A stretch of DNA of 64,000 nt from Prinsepia uniflora (lineage: Eukaryota; Streptophyta; Magnoliopsida; Rosales; Rosaceae), in assembly GCA_032719365.1 (NCBI GenBank), contig CM064872.1, positions 50,886,252-50,950,251 of the forward strand. Direction: 5' to 3'. A program made the translations under genes and the position numbers. The notes under the pieces were generated by a model that ran no database searches, was not told the origin of the DNA, and was given only the letters and a program-made list of their open reading frames with translations. Within the stretch, counting starts at the first letter, position 1; every line of letters begins with the position of its first letter. Positions 23,803-35,497 of the stretch are shown here, one piece after another.

Positions 23803-25997
23803 TGCAGGACACTCCCCGAAATCACCTCGATACTCATGAAAGGGCTTTCTTTCATCTGACACAAAAATCTTAAATCCCCAAAGTACCCTCAGTAAAATAA
23901 TAAATACGAAAACAGTGACAAACAAGGGATAAACTCCACATGTCAACCGTAAAACACAAGTTTGCTAACTACAGTTATACAGAGACTAAGACACGAAAAT
24001 AAATAACCAGAACCCTACTCTAGTTAACGACCCAAGTAAATGCCTCAGCCTCAAAATAGTCTTTGTCACCAGATCAGCTTGGAGGTACAAAACCACCAAA
24101 AACTGAATGGACAAAAAGTCTTTGGAAAACACATTTATGAAATAATCCTTTTTTCCTCCAGATTATAAAACCATGCATGTATAGACAAATAAACACTTGA
24201 TTTCAGATAACACAATTCCATATATAAAACTGTGGGTCCAACATAAAACATGTAAAACATTTAAATACCTCTCGCCCACATTTCCCTAAAATCCCCGTTT
24301 ATAAACAATTCGAAAACCTATCGACACAACATCCAATACTAATCAAATCTTGAATCCCGCTAGTCCAACTAGCCCATCTCTTATACTATGTATAGACATC
24401 ACGGAACCTACAGAGTCCAACCTCATCGACACGTGCTAAGTCCAACTTCGGCAATGTCGGAGTCCGTATCCGGGAATCGTCGGAGTCCAACTCTAGAATA
24501 ATGACTCAATCGCATTAGGATGACTATACTGGTCAAAAAACGTTTATCAAAATTTCCTTTTTACTTGCTCTTGGAATACTCACAAAAGCCCAAAACCTTT
24601 GGAACCCAAGCATGAGCTCAAAATCCACCATAACCTGTGTCCAGAAAACCACATTCCAAATATATATTCTAAAACTAAGCATTTACCTAGAAAACATTTA
24701 GAATCATATATTCAAACTATTAAAAACCTTACCATGCATTAAAATCATTTAATTATATAACTATGCATGTCTCATATTTATTAAACTAGTTGTCCACTCA
24801 CAGTCCAAATGATAGCTTGCTCAGTCTCCAGAGTGCCCTTGCTTCCCTAGAGTGCCCTCCCTAAACCCCTAGATAGTACACGCATTCGAACACACAACCC
24901 ATGACTTTAAACGCCCAAAAGTACTCCTAAAAGAACTATGATCTACCCGAAACCACCACCATTAGATTCAGCTCTTCGGAAACCTTTTAGAAAAATCTAG
25001 TAGTGCCTCGACACGCATGCCCATGCACCGCCATGCGTCAATGGAAGGCTCACGACCTTCCCCACGCACCGCCCACACGCCACTAACGTCAACCGCTGAC
25101 ATCACCTGCTAATGATAGCCTCTACTAAAATGGCACCCTGCTAATGTCACCCTACCTATGATGCGGCCCTGACCGCTGATTTGGCACCCTCCTAATGTCA
25201 CCCTACCTACTGACATGGCCTTTATTGCTAACGTGGCACCTTGCCACATGGCATGCTGATGAGGCACCTTTCCATATGGCATGCTAGCACGGCACCCTAT
25301 CACATGGCGTGCTGAAATCATCACAATGTCATACTGACATCATCATAACATCATACTGATGTCACCCCTCCCTGGAGAAGACTGTGGTGCCACTATGGCC
25401 TCTACCGTCGGAAACCGCCATTCAGACCTAAACTTCAACCCTCCATAATTCCTTCATTTCTCAACCAAATTGGACAAAAATTATATCAAAATCTATCTTC
25501 ACAATCCCAGGAATCCAAATCCAAACTCAGAATTGAGACAAAATACCTAGATTCTAAGATATGACCCTTAGAAGTTATGGCTTTCTTCCTCATTGTGTAC
25601 TGGCCTAGTCGACGCCTTTTTGTCTTCAAAAATGGGTTATTCTAGATCCTGAGAGTCCAATGAATGTGATCCTAGCCTTGGTTTCAACTAAAAACCTCCG
25701 CAATCAAAGAAGGAAACAATGAGTTTGTGTGGGAATGATTTTGTCGCACTGGAGGAAATGTGTGAGAGAGAGAGAAAGAGAGACAAATGTTTGTGACGAT
25801 AATGAAGATAATGAACATGTGGCTCTTAGCCACCCTAAAAAAAAAATCCCCTCTCAAAATATCCTTGTTTCAACTTGACTAAAAATCTCTTCCTCAAAAT
25901 GGAAACCTAACCCATTACCCAAGGGGAAAATGGTCTAAATCTACTTAAAAATCCCAAAAACCCCATAAAATCGTAATTTAAAGTTTGGGTCATCACA
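23803..25997 (-). mobile_element. Family B element, 3' LTR (2195 bp)
   Basis: The minus strand starts TGTGATGACCCAAACTTTAA at 25997, preceded by the purine-rich ATGGGGTGGAT, and ends GTGTCCTGCA at 23803. It aligns along its length with the B LTR at 27330-32450. A plus-strand stretch at 25125-25350 has several copies of a GGCACC-YxxCxxATG-like word from a degenerate short repeat. Confidence 0.85.
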
Positions 25998-27329
25998 ATC
26001 CACCCCATAAAAGAAAATATTTCCCCAAAATTCACATTTGCCTCAGAAAAAAATGTGGAAACTTAACCCGCAACAAACCCTCGTGCTCCCATGTCGCCTC
26101 ATTCACGACCGGAATCACTCCACAAGACAACAACGAGGGAAACAGTCACCGAACGTAGCGATCTATCTGTTCGATCCTAAATCTGAACAGATCACTCACC
26201 AATCTATCTGATCGTGCCCCATTTGGCCGCCACCTGCCCTGCCACCCCCCCCCCCCCTAAGTAGTTGCTTGAGTCTCAGATGCTACAATCGGAAAAGGAA
26301 TTGTCACCTGGGGACCCTACTTTGCAGTATCTTGACTGGTAGCACCACCGTCTGGACGATGTGGACACTCTCACTTGAAATTCTTATGCTCCCAAAAAAG
26401 AAGCAACCATCCCTATTACTCCGAGTAGCTCGTCCATCCTTGCTTAACCGTCGACCACCAAAACTCACATGATTATCGCTAGAAGAATCGAAACTAGAAC
26501 CACACCTCTTCGAAGCTCCCTGAGTAAAAGACTCATCATCTTTATGCTCTTAGCATCACCAAAAACATCCCTACCAATGCTGTTGGGATTCCGTAAAACT
26601 CATCTCCACCTAGGACACCACATCCGACAAAGGCCATAGTTTGGTGAATGCTCCAGCTAGCATTGATGCCCAAATCTCACGTTGAAGACTAGTCAAGAAC
26701 TGATGACTCGGACGCCACCAAATCTTGTGTGTACCATGATAGATCCTAAAATCTCTACTCATACTGAGCAACCCATCATGTCAACCAGCTCCATTCCCAA
26801 GAACTCTGTCTCCATCGCATCTTGATAAAACTGGGGATAAAATTGATCGATGAAAGACTCCCTGAACGTCTCCCAAGTCACAGTAGTTTCATCCAAACCA
26901 GTCGACAGTAAAGTCTGCCGCCACTTCAATGCAAAACCATTCATGAAAAAGGCAGTTGTATGTACCATGAACTCGTGAGGGCAATGCATCACCCATAAAA
27001 TCTGCTCAAAGTGCTAATCCACAAATTAACCATCCTGGGATATGATGCACCCGTAACATTATGTTACAGCTCCAAGCCTCTGGGCCCTCTCCATATCTAA
27101 CCACTCGGGGACCCTTCTTCCCTGAAAGACAGCATCCAACAACTGGCCAAATCGATCCATGGTATTATCCCACCTAGTTTCCTTATCTTGATCCTCATCA
27201 CTAGGCTGTTGATGAGGATGTTGTCGTGGAGGCATAATGCCTTATAACACACAAACGTTAGAAATGAAAACTACCCTGCATGAAAAGTGTGCAGCTGATA
27301 GGAAACAACCTAATGCTCTAATACCAATT
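25998..27329 (-). pseudogene. Family B internal region with gag remnant only
   Basis: The minus strand, downstream of the primer-binding site at 27326, has an open start near 27240 (MPPRQHPHQQPSDEDQDKET, then VPEWLDMERAQRLGAV). A gag domain follows (MMHCPHEFMVHTTAFFMNGF, WETFRESFIDQFYPQFYQDA, METEFLGMELVDM). Stops and frame changes break it. The region is only 1.33 kb and no protease, polymerase or integrase follows before the polypurine tract at 25998-26010. This copy is a gag-bearing deletion derivative. A 13-base C run is at 26245-26257. Confidence 0.8.
27309..27326 (-). other. Primer-binding site, family B element
   Basis: The minus strand reads TGGTATTAGAGCATTAGG three bases inside the LTR end TCCTGTCA at 27330. 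It resembles the initiator methionine tRNA complement. Confidence 0.8.
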
Positions 27330-30300
27330 TGACAGGACCCTCCACGAAATCACTTTGATATTTGTGAAAGGGCCTGCTCTTGTCTGACTCAAAAATCTTA
27401 AATCCCGAAAGTACCCTTAGTCCAATAATAAATACAAAAATAGTATCAGAAAAAGTATAAACTCCACGTGTCATCCGCAAAACACAAGTGCGCTAACTAT
27501 GGCTATACGGAGTACTAGACAAGAAAATAAATAACTAGAACCCTACTCTAGTTAGTGAGAGCGCGTAATCCAAGGTAAATGGCTCGGCGTCAAAATAACC
27601 CTCGTCATAAGATTAGCTTGGAGGCCACAAAACCACAAAAAATTATGAGTGGACAAAAATAAAAGCCTTCGGAAAATAAATTTCCAGAATAATCACTTTC
27701 CCCTCCAGTTTATAAAAACATTCATGCATAGACAAATTAACAGTTGATTTCATATAAAACAATTGTAATGACCCGTCCCGGGAATCGGGCTTAGATTAGT
27801 TATTAATGATGGATTAGTGTAGTTAATCGGTGATTAGTTGGAGTCGTTCGGGACGGACGGTGCGAAATGACGATTTTGCCCCTCGAATTGGGCAAAATGT
27901 TGAATTTTCGATCGAGCGGTCAAATGGAATTTGACCAATGACCGTGACGTAGTTTGGGACGTCACGAGTTCATAGACAGGTGGCACGTCTTATTTCGACA
28001 TCCGAGGAGGAAGTTACGACATTCGGAAGTTCATGGGCAATTTGGTAATTTGGTTAAAAGGGGCAAGTTGTCGACTTTTCAAATGACATGGAATTTGCAC
28101 GCACTTTGAGGACCATTAGGAAGGTCTCGAACCCTTGATTCCAACGACAGGCGGCATATGCTATTCAGAGTTCGGGAACTAGTGTTACGGGTCAAGGAGA
28201 TTAAGGGGCAAAAATGGTAATTTATATATAAGGGTATGATGGTCATTTACTGCATTAAGAATTGTGCCCAATGACAAGAGGACATTTGGCTGTGTTGGAG
28301 AAGGTGACCATCAGCTGTTGGACAAGTGTCCCATTCCAGATAATTGTGGAACACTTGATGATCGCCTTCAAATTCTCTACGGGTGGTTAAAGGTTTTACA
28401 CTATGTTGAGAAGAAAAAAAACAGAGTACAGAGATTGAAACGTGAGAAACCCACCCCACTCTCCCTTCACTCTTTATCAAAACCTTTGATACATAGGTGA
28501 GAAATATTAAGGAAGTTGAGACACAGTCAACGGCGGCCGGTCATGAAAAACCCGAATAAAACTCGTGAATCCCCTGTTTGGATTTCGAATTTGGAAGTCG
28601 AATTGAAGGGTTAAGGAGCCTAGCTGGCTACTCAATCTTGATGCTGAGGTGTTCGGGAGTCGATTAATCTCGAACGAGTGGTTTGCCGTGGACAATGGCT
28701 GGAAAACCGAAGGCGGGTAAGGTTTAATTCAAAAATGGTGTTTTGTGTTTTCATGACAATTACTCGAGTTTGATGGTTCGGAATGTACTCTCAGACTCTC
28801 ATAAGATGAATGGGATCAAAATCGAGGTCTAAGTTGGCTGGGATCACCAGAGCACGGCGGAGGAAGTTGGCTCGATCAAGTTCTCCATTAGCAGGTAACT
28901 TATCGTGCTTTTCTTAGGACTTTGATCAGGTAGTTTAATAGGGGAGGCTGGGAGAAAACAAAGGGGGCAAAAAGGATTGAAAATGGGGAAGATTTGGACG
29001 GGAACCGGCAACGCCGGTCGAGTTGCAGAAGACCGGTCCAACCCGGTCTGAACCGGGTCTACCTAAGGTTAGTGACAATGAACAGTAACCGCGCGTGGAT
29101 TCACGCGCAGGATGATTGGACAGCGCGTGAGGACGCGTGGTCCCTCTTTTCGAGGCACGTTCAACACATGTTTTAAAGTATTTGATGTAACGAACATTTT
29201 GGCTCTGGTTTCGAGTCGATCGGATATCGTCTCGATAGGTTTTGGGTTGTCCGACGGTTTTAGGCCTGGGTTAAAAATAGTTAAAAATTTGGGAAAATTA
29301 CGGGACTTAAGTGTGATCATTTTGAAGTAGTTAGTAACCTTATATTGGGATTTGGATAGGTTCGGGAAAGCCGAGGATAGCGGATTGGCCGGAAACGACA
29401 TAAGTGCGCTCGTACCGAGGCGACGACGCTATGATCTGTGAGTGGACTTTGTTTTCTAACTCTTGATGCATGCATATATGTTTTTATATGTGATTCTATG
29501 ATTTGATTTATGATCTTGATGGTTTACGGTTTTGCACGTTTTTCGAGGTATTTACGGAATTATACGTTTATGAGAATATGATGGATGTTGTGATTTGAAC
29601 CGGGTTTTCATGATTTGATTTCGGGATTTGAAACATGATTTGATTTCAATGGTTTCATATGGATTTTGGGGAGTAAATTCGGTCTTGAAGCCCAGTTTAG
29701 AAAAGTAGTTTTAAAGAACGTAATTTCGGGTTTTTGAATCGGATTTCAAAATGACGATGTTGGATTCGATTTTGGAAACTTGGAAGTGGAATTCCGGGTT
29801 TGGGTTCGGAATGGTTATTCCGGATGCTGGCTTACGGAATGATGGTTTCAAACTCGGATTTGGAAATGGATATGGATATGAGTTCTGGGTTTGGATCCGA
29901 GATCCTGATGAGATTGCGGATTCGGATTCGGATATGGATAGTGGTTATGGATTGGATTTGCTGGATCTGATTATTGGGTTTAAAGACCCGGATTGAGTTT
30001 AAAGACTCGGATATTGATATTTCCCCCGTAGGCCTGTTGAGTTTAAAGACTCGGATTATAGTGAGACCTGGATTGAGTTTAAGGACTCGGGAGTTTAAAG
30101 ACTGGGATAGATCCAGCAGGTTTGATGGATGGAAATATGGTTTCAAATATGTTTTGGTTTTCACTGAGATTTGACGACGACGGTTTTCGATCATGGTCTT
30201 TCAATGTTTTGGGCTATACCCGGATGATATGATTTTTGATGGTTTTGGGCTGGGACCCGGGATTTGAGAAAAGGAAACTGTGTTCGATTTTTCTTACATG

Positions 30301-32450
30301 GTTTGCTTAACCAGAATATTGAATGGTTTTATGACATGAATCTGATATGCATGCATTGGTTTTTAATTAGAGGGTATAAATGTATTTGTTTTATGAACTG
30401 TTTTCAAACTTATACTTTATTTTTGTCCACTCACAGTCATTTGTGTTTTCGATACCTTCCAGGTTGTTGCGGTGCGGGCTGTTGGTCGAGAGAGACATAT
30501 ACATCACACACGAGATCCACAGTAGTTTTCGGTGAACTCTGGGAAGGCTGGAAGCTTTCGGACGGTCGGATCGAGTATCCCTTGTCCGACCTACGTGTCA
30601 CAAGAAGGTTGGACGTTGGTTTAGCCTTTGTGTCATGCGTAAGTCAGACGGGAGCAGGTTTTAGCCCTTAATCCCGGGGGATTGGGGGTGAGTCCTGTCA
30701 ACAATTCCATATATAAAACCGTGGGTCCAAAATAAAACACGTAAAATATATTAATACCTCTGGCCCATATTTCCTTGAAATCCCTATTTATAAATAATTT
30801 GAAAATCTCTAGACATAACAGCCAATAATAATCAAACCTCGAATCTTGCTGGTCCAACTAGTCCATCCCTTGTACTACGCATAGACATCATGGAACATGC
30901 AGAGTCCAACTCTGTCGATATGTGTGGAGTCTAATTCCGACCACATCCAAGTTCGTATCCAAGAATCCTTGGAGCCCAACTCCGAAATAGCGTTCCAATA
31001 GCATGAGGATGACCATACTCGGAAAAACATTTTATCAAAAATACCTTTTACACTTGCTTTTGAAGACCCACAAAAGTCCAAAACCTTTGTAAACTGGGCA
31101 TGAGCCCAAAATCCAATTTTTTCCAAAATCCACCATAACCTGTGTCTAGAAAACCACATCACGAATATATTCTAAAACTAGAAATTTATCCAGAAAACAT
31201 TTAGAATCGCATATTCAAACGATTGCAAACCAAACCATGCAATAAAATAATATAAATATATAAATATGCATTCATCCCATTTATTAAGCAAACTGTCCAC
31301 TCACAGTATAATCGGTAGGTCAATTCTTCAGCTGTGTGCTCTTCAGAAGTCCCTAGAGAGTCCTCGCCTGTCAAATTAACAACCGCGGATCACCAAAAAT
31401 ACATATAATCTTGTATGTAAACTCCCCCTAAACCCTGTGATAGTACACGCATCCGAACACGAAACTCGTGAGTTTAAACACCTAAAACTACTACTATACT
31501 AACTCAGATCGACCGAAACTACCACCATTGGATTCAACTCGTTGAAACCTTTCGAAAATGCCCTACCATACCTTGAAAGTCACGCCCACACATCGCAATA
31601 TGCCGGTGGAAGGCTAGTAGCCTTCTCCACACGCCGCCCATATGTTGTTGATGTCACCCGTTTTGGTGGCACCTTGTTAATGTCATCCTACCTGGTGATG
31701 TGGGATTGACTGTTGGTGTAGCACCCTACTGACATCACCCTACCTACTAACGTGGCCCTAATGGGTGACATGGCATCCTTCCAGGTGGCATGGTGGTGTG
31801 GCACCCAACCAGATGGCATGCTGACATCTCCACTCATCAGAGACGATGGTGGCACTGCCATAGCCGCCGCCGAAAATTTCCGTTTTAGTCCTAAACTTCA
31901 AAAATCCACAACTCCCTCATTTCTTAACTATATTGGACAAAATTTATGTCAAAATCTATCTACTCAATCTCAAGAATCCAGATCCAAGCTCAGAATTGAG
32001 AGAAAATATCTGGATTCCAAGATATGAATCTTGGAAGTTATGGGTTTCTTCCGTCTTGCATACTGGTCGATTCCACACATTTCCACCTTAAAAATGGGTT
32101 ATTCTTGATCGTGGGAGTCCAATGAACGTAATCCTAGTCTTAGTTTCAACTAAAAACCTCCAAAATCAAATAAGGAAATAATGGGTTTGTGTGGGTATGT
32201 TTTGGTTGCATAAGAGGAAATGTGAGAGATATATATATATATATATTATGATGATAATGAAGATAATAATCATGTGGCTCTTATCCATCCAACCAAATAC
32301 GTTCCCAAAATATCCCAATTTCAACTTGACCAAAAAGCCCTTCCTCAAAATAGAAACCTAACCCATTACTCAAGGGAAAATTGGTCCAAACCTAGTTAAA
32401 AGTTTCGAAAAACCCCATACAAATTGTAATTTAAAGTCGGGGTCTTTACA
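27330..32450 (-). mobile_element. Family B element, 5' LTR, split by a solo family A LTR
   Basis: The minus strand starts TGTAAAGACCCCGACTTTAA at 32450 and ends GAGGGTCCTGTCA at 27330. Removing the nested solo LTR (27764-30700 with one ACAAT) leaves about 2179 bp, close to the 2195 bp of the partner LTR. Its right flank is G1 integrase sequence (KREIVELVC) and the partner's left flank is the rest of that zinc finger. Five-base flanks TACAC and AACCA do not match, so the target duplication has decayed or one end is misplaced. Confidence 0.85.
27764..30700 (+). mobile_element. Family A solo LTR (2937 bp), target duplication ACAAT
   Basis: It starts TGTAATGACCCGTCCCGGGA and ends GGGGTGAGTCCTGTCA, flanked by ACAAT at 27759-27763 and 30701-30705. 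The host sequence rejoins across it: the interrupted word ACAATTCCATATATAAAAC is intact in the related B LTR near 24211. GACAGGYGGCAYG motifs lie at 27975 and 28146, and GTTTAAAGACTCGG repeats near 29979-30105. It carries no coding domain. Confidence 0.96.
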
Positions 32451-34800
32451 TACACACAAGTTCTACAATCTCCCTTTTTATCCCAGCCGACTAATAATGC
32501 TTATAGAGAATACGATACATCTTGGTTCCACCTGGATCTATCGCATAGGCTGAACTGTGGGCCTTCTCAAGAAACTCCTTTTTTAACTCAAAATCCTCAA
32601 GTCCACACATCTGGCCCTCTTTCGGCAGAGCTCTATCATCCCTGAGTGTAAAGTGCTGCTTGTCCCCAGCCTATACCACTATCTCAATAATACATAAAGT
32701 AGGATCCTAGGGCTGACCTTCCACAATCTGGTCAAAACATGCCTTACATGAAAATTAGCCAATAGAGCTCCCAGATCATCTGCTCCAAGGATAACTTCTA
32801 CTCTCTGGAGTTCTACCAATAATGGCAACTAAATTATCCTCAGGTGGGCTACAAAACCCGTAGACTTCCTACTCACTGCATCCGCTACTACATTAGCCTT
32901 TCTTGAGTGGCACTCAATAATGCACTCATAATCTTTAATTAGCTCCAACCACTTCATTTGCCTTAGATTTAGGTCCTTATGAGTGAAGAAATACTTCAAA
33001 CACTGTTGGTAAGTAAAAATCGTACATGTCACTCCATAAATATAGTGCCTCCATATCTTTAACATATGCACCACCACTGCCAACTCCAAATCATGTATGA
33101 GGTAATTCACCACATAGGGTTTCAACTACCTCGAATCATAGGTGATAACCTTCCCATTCTACATCAATACAGATCCCAAACCCTATAAAAATGAAGCATT
33201 GTAAACCTAGAACTCCCCACTACCATCAGGAAGGGTCAATTCTTTAATTCTTAGAAACTCTACTCGTAGTTCTCATCCCAAACAAACTTTAACTCCCTTC
33301 TTGGTTAATTGGCTCAACGTAGTAGCTATCGTAGAGAATCCCTCCATGAACTATCTATAGTAGCAAGCTAATACCAAGAAACTTCTGTTTGTAACCAAAT
33401 CCAAGATCAATTTTCGAAAAGTGTTCGGCCCCTTTCAGTTGATCAAACAAGTCACCTGTCCTTGACATAGGATATTTATTATGCACCGTCACCTTGTTCA
33501 TCTGTCTGGTAATCTATACCTAATCTCAAACTATTGTCCTTATTCCTTACAAAGTGCATTGGAGCTCCCCAGGGTGATACACTCGACTGGATGAATCCCA
33601 TATCCACTAAGGAAAGGCTCAACGATAAACTCAACCTCCATGTGGGGTGGTAGTCTTGGTAGGTCTTCTGGAGAGACATCTATAAATTTATGTACTATCG
33701 ATATATCCTTTTCTCTCACTGGAGCGCCCCATGTATCAACAACATGATCCAAATCGCCCTGACAACCGTCATTAACAATTTCTCTGCTATGAAGGGCTGA
33801 TATCACCCCAGAAGGCAATACTCTCTGATCTCCCTGAAATGCTACCTCCAAAAATCTTAAGCTCAAATCACTAGGTTAACTACATATACATCTCCAATTG
33901 GTGTACAAATCTCAATATCGCGACCAATCAATGACAACTCTCTATCAGCCAATAGTGCATAACCATGAGAAAAAAATGAGTTTGTAGACTTGAGGTCTAT
34001 TAAAACATTACATCATGACCAAAAATAGAACGTATACTTATCACCTCATATGTTGCCGCTCATGCCTCTTGCTATGTAATACTAAACACCTGAGCCTGTG
34101 GACCCGACGACTAACCACGCCCTGGCTATCTACCTTCGGACCTGCTGGCTCTTCTCCCCGACGTCGTACTAGAAATTGAGGCTATCCTCTAGCCTTCCTC
34201 ATTAGCATCATGACCTGTACCACTACCACCTAGTTGGTACATGCAATCCTTTCTGAAGTGACCAATCTCTCCACAACAACAACAAATAGCAATACCAAGT
34301 TGAGCATGTCTGTTACTTTGCCTACCACTAGACCCAACTGAAGTCCAACTAGACTGAGTTGACGCTTGGGGTCTCGACCCAAAACTTGAGTAGGTACCAC
34401 AAGAAGATCTAAGGTTGGAACAATCCCTTTACGAGGCTCTTTGACTTGAAGATCCAAAATCTTGATGCTCTCGAAGTTGTCCAAAGACTATTGCCACACT
34501 GACAAAATCCAAGACAAAATGACACATGTTTAGAAATCCAAGACAAAAGGACACATGTTTAGTTGCCACAAAATCCAAGACAAAAGACTACTTCCTTAGT
34601 TGCCACAAAATCCAAGACAAAATGACACATGTTTAGAAATCTCTGCTCATACTCAGTCATTGTCACACTCCCCTACTACAACTGCATGAACTCAACCTCT
34701 CTAGCATCACAGAATAAGCTAGGATAAAACTGATAAAAAAAAATCTTGAATGGTCTCCCAAGTCAATGTGAGGACAGCCTATGGGTGGCTGGTGGGACCC
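32451..34800 (-). pseudogene. Chromovirus G1 gag, protease, RT, RNase H and integrase start
   Basis: Read from right to left, gag (LTLTWETIQDFFYQFYP, MTEYEQRFLNMC near 34780-34640) is followed by a CCHC knuckle, CCCCGEIGHFRKDC, near 34280-34240. A decayed protease region (HGYALLADRELSLIGRDIE) comes next. The reverse transcriptase linker and start follow (VSPEDLPRLPP, GFIQSSVSPWGAPMHFVR, LRLGIDY, 33866-33480), then RNase H (MLKIWRHYIYGVTCTIFT, KANVVADAVSRKS, 33125-32829) and the integrase N-terminus (HSSAYAIDPGGTKMYRILYK, IKREIVELVC). Several stops and frame changes occur. The family B element cuts it in the integrase zinc finger. The gag end near 34800 abuts the family A element; no 5' LTR of G1 is visible. 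Confidence 0.88.
34494..34650 (-). repeat. Local duplication in G1 gag
   Basis: AAATCCAAGACAAAA occurs four times, and ACACATGTTTAG three times, within about 150 bases. The array is in the gag coding region and probably arose by slippage after the element was inactive. Confidence 0.75.
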
Positions 34801-35497
34801 TGATATTGAGGTGTGTGATCACGGTTTGACAGGTATGTGATAGGTTCCAGATGCAAATAGATAGTGTGAAACATGAATGGTATTCCCACAAGTTGATTGT
34901 GTTGATGGTTAATAGAACCACTGGTGAAATGATTAGTTAAATTAAGGGAACAGACGAGTATGTTGTGACTCCGGTGAGGTAGGTGCGGATCGGTGACGGA
35001 AGTGGTATGGATCGTGGTACGAATCTTGCTCCATAGGAGTACCGAGACCGGAATAGGTCATCTTGAATTGGTTTGCAAGGTCAGATTTGTGCCTGTTAAC
35101 GGCAAACTCGCTTGATGTACTAAGACATTGGTACGAGGTACGCTCGACTCGGGAAGGAGTCAGAAGTGTTGGAGTTGGTAGCCGTGGCGATATGGCGTAC
35201 ATAGGGTTACATGAGCCATGAGTGTCGGCTGGCGAGACGTTAGAGGTACCTCTGGTACGGATTGGAATAGTTTGCCCCGGTAAGGAAGGGAGGATCTGCC
35301 AGATGGACTAAACCTTGATGGATGGTTTGCTTGGCCGAGTTAGGATGACAGTTTTAGAACGGTCCGGCTACTTTGGATTGGAAAAGGATGGACACTGGGT
35401 AGGAGACTCAGGTGTGAGAACAGTTGGATTCCCCCAGTTGATTACAGAAGTATGAGATTCGGAATTTCGAGGACGAAATTCTTTAAGGGGGGTAGAT
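34801..35497 (+). mobile_element. Family A element, 3' end of internal region
   Basis: This plus-strand stretch leads to GGACGAAATTCTTTAAGGGG, the sequence around the polypurine tract, directly before a family A LTR. No reverse transcriptase or integrase frame is present; a short open frame on the minus strand (34942-35202) has no recognisable domain. The left junction with G1 gag is abrupt and no matching 5' LTR is present, so the element is truncated. Confidence 0.65.
35483..35497 (+). other. Polypurine tract of the family A element
   Basis: TAAGGGGGGTAGAT lies immediately before LTR start TGTAACAGCCCATCCC, the usual plus-strand primer site in Ty3/gypsy-type elements. Confidence 0.85.
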
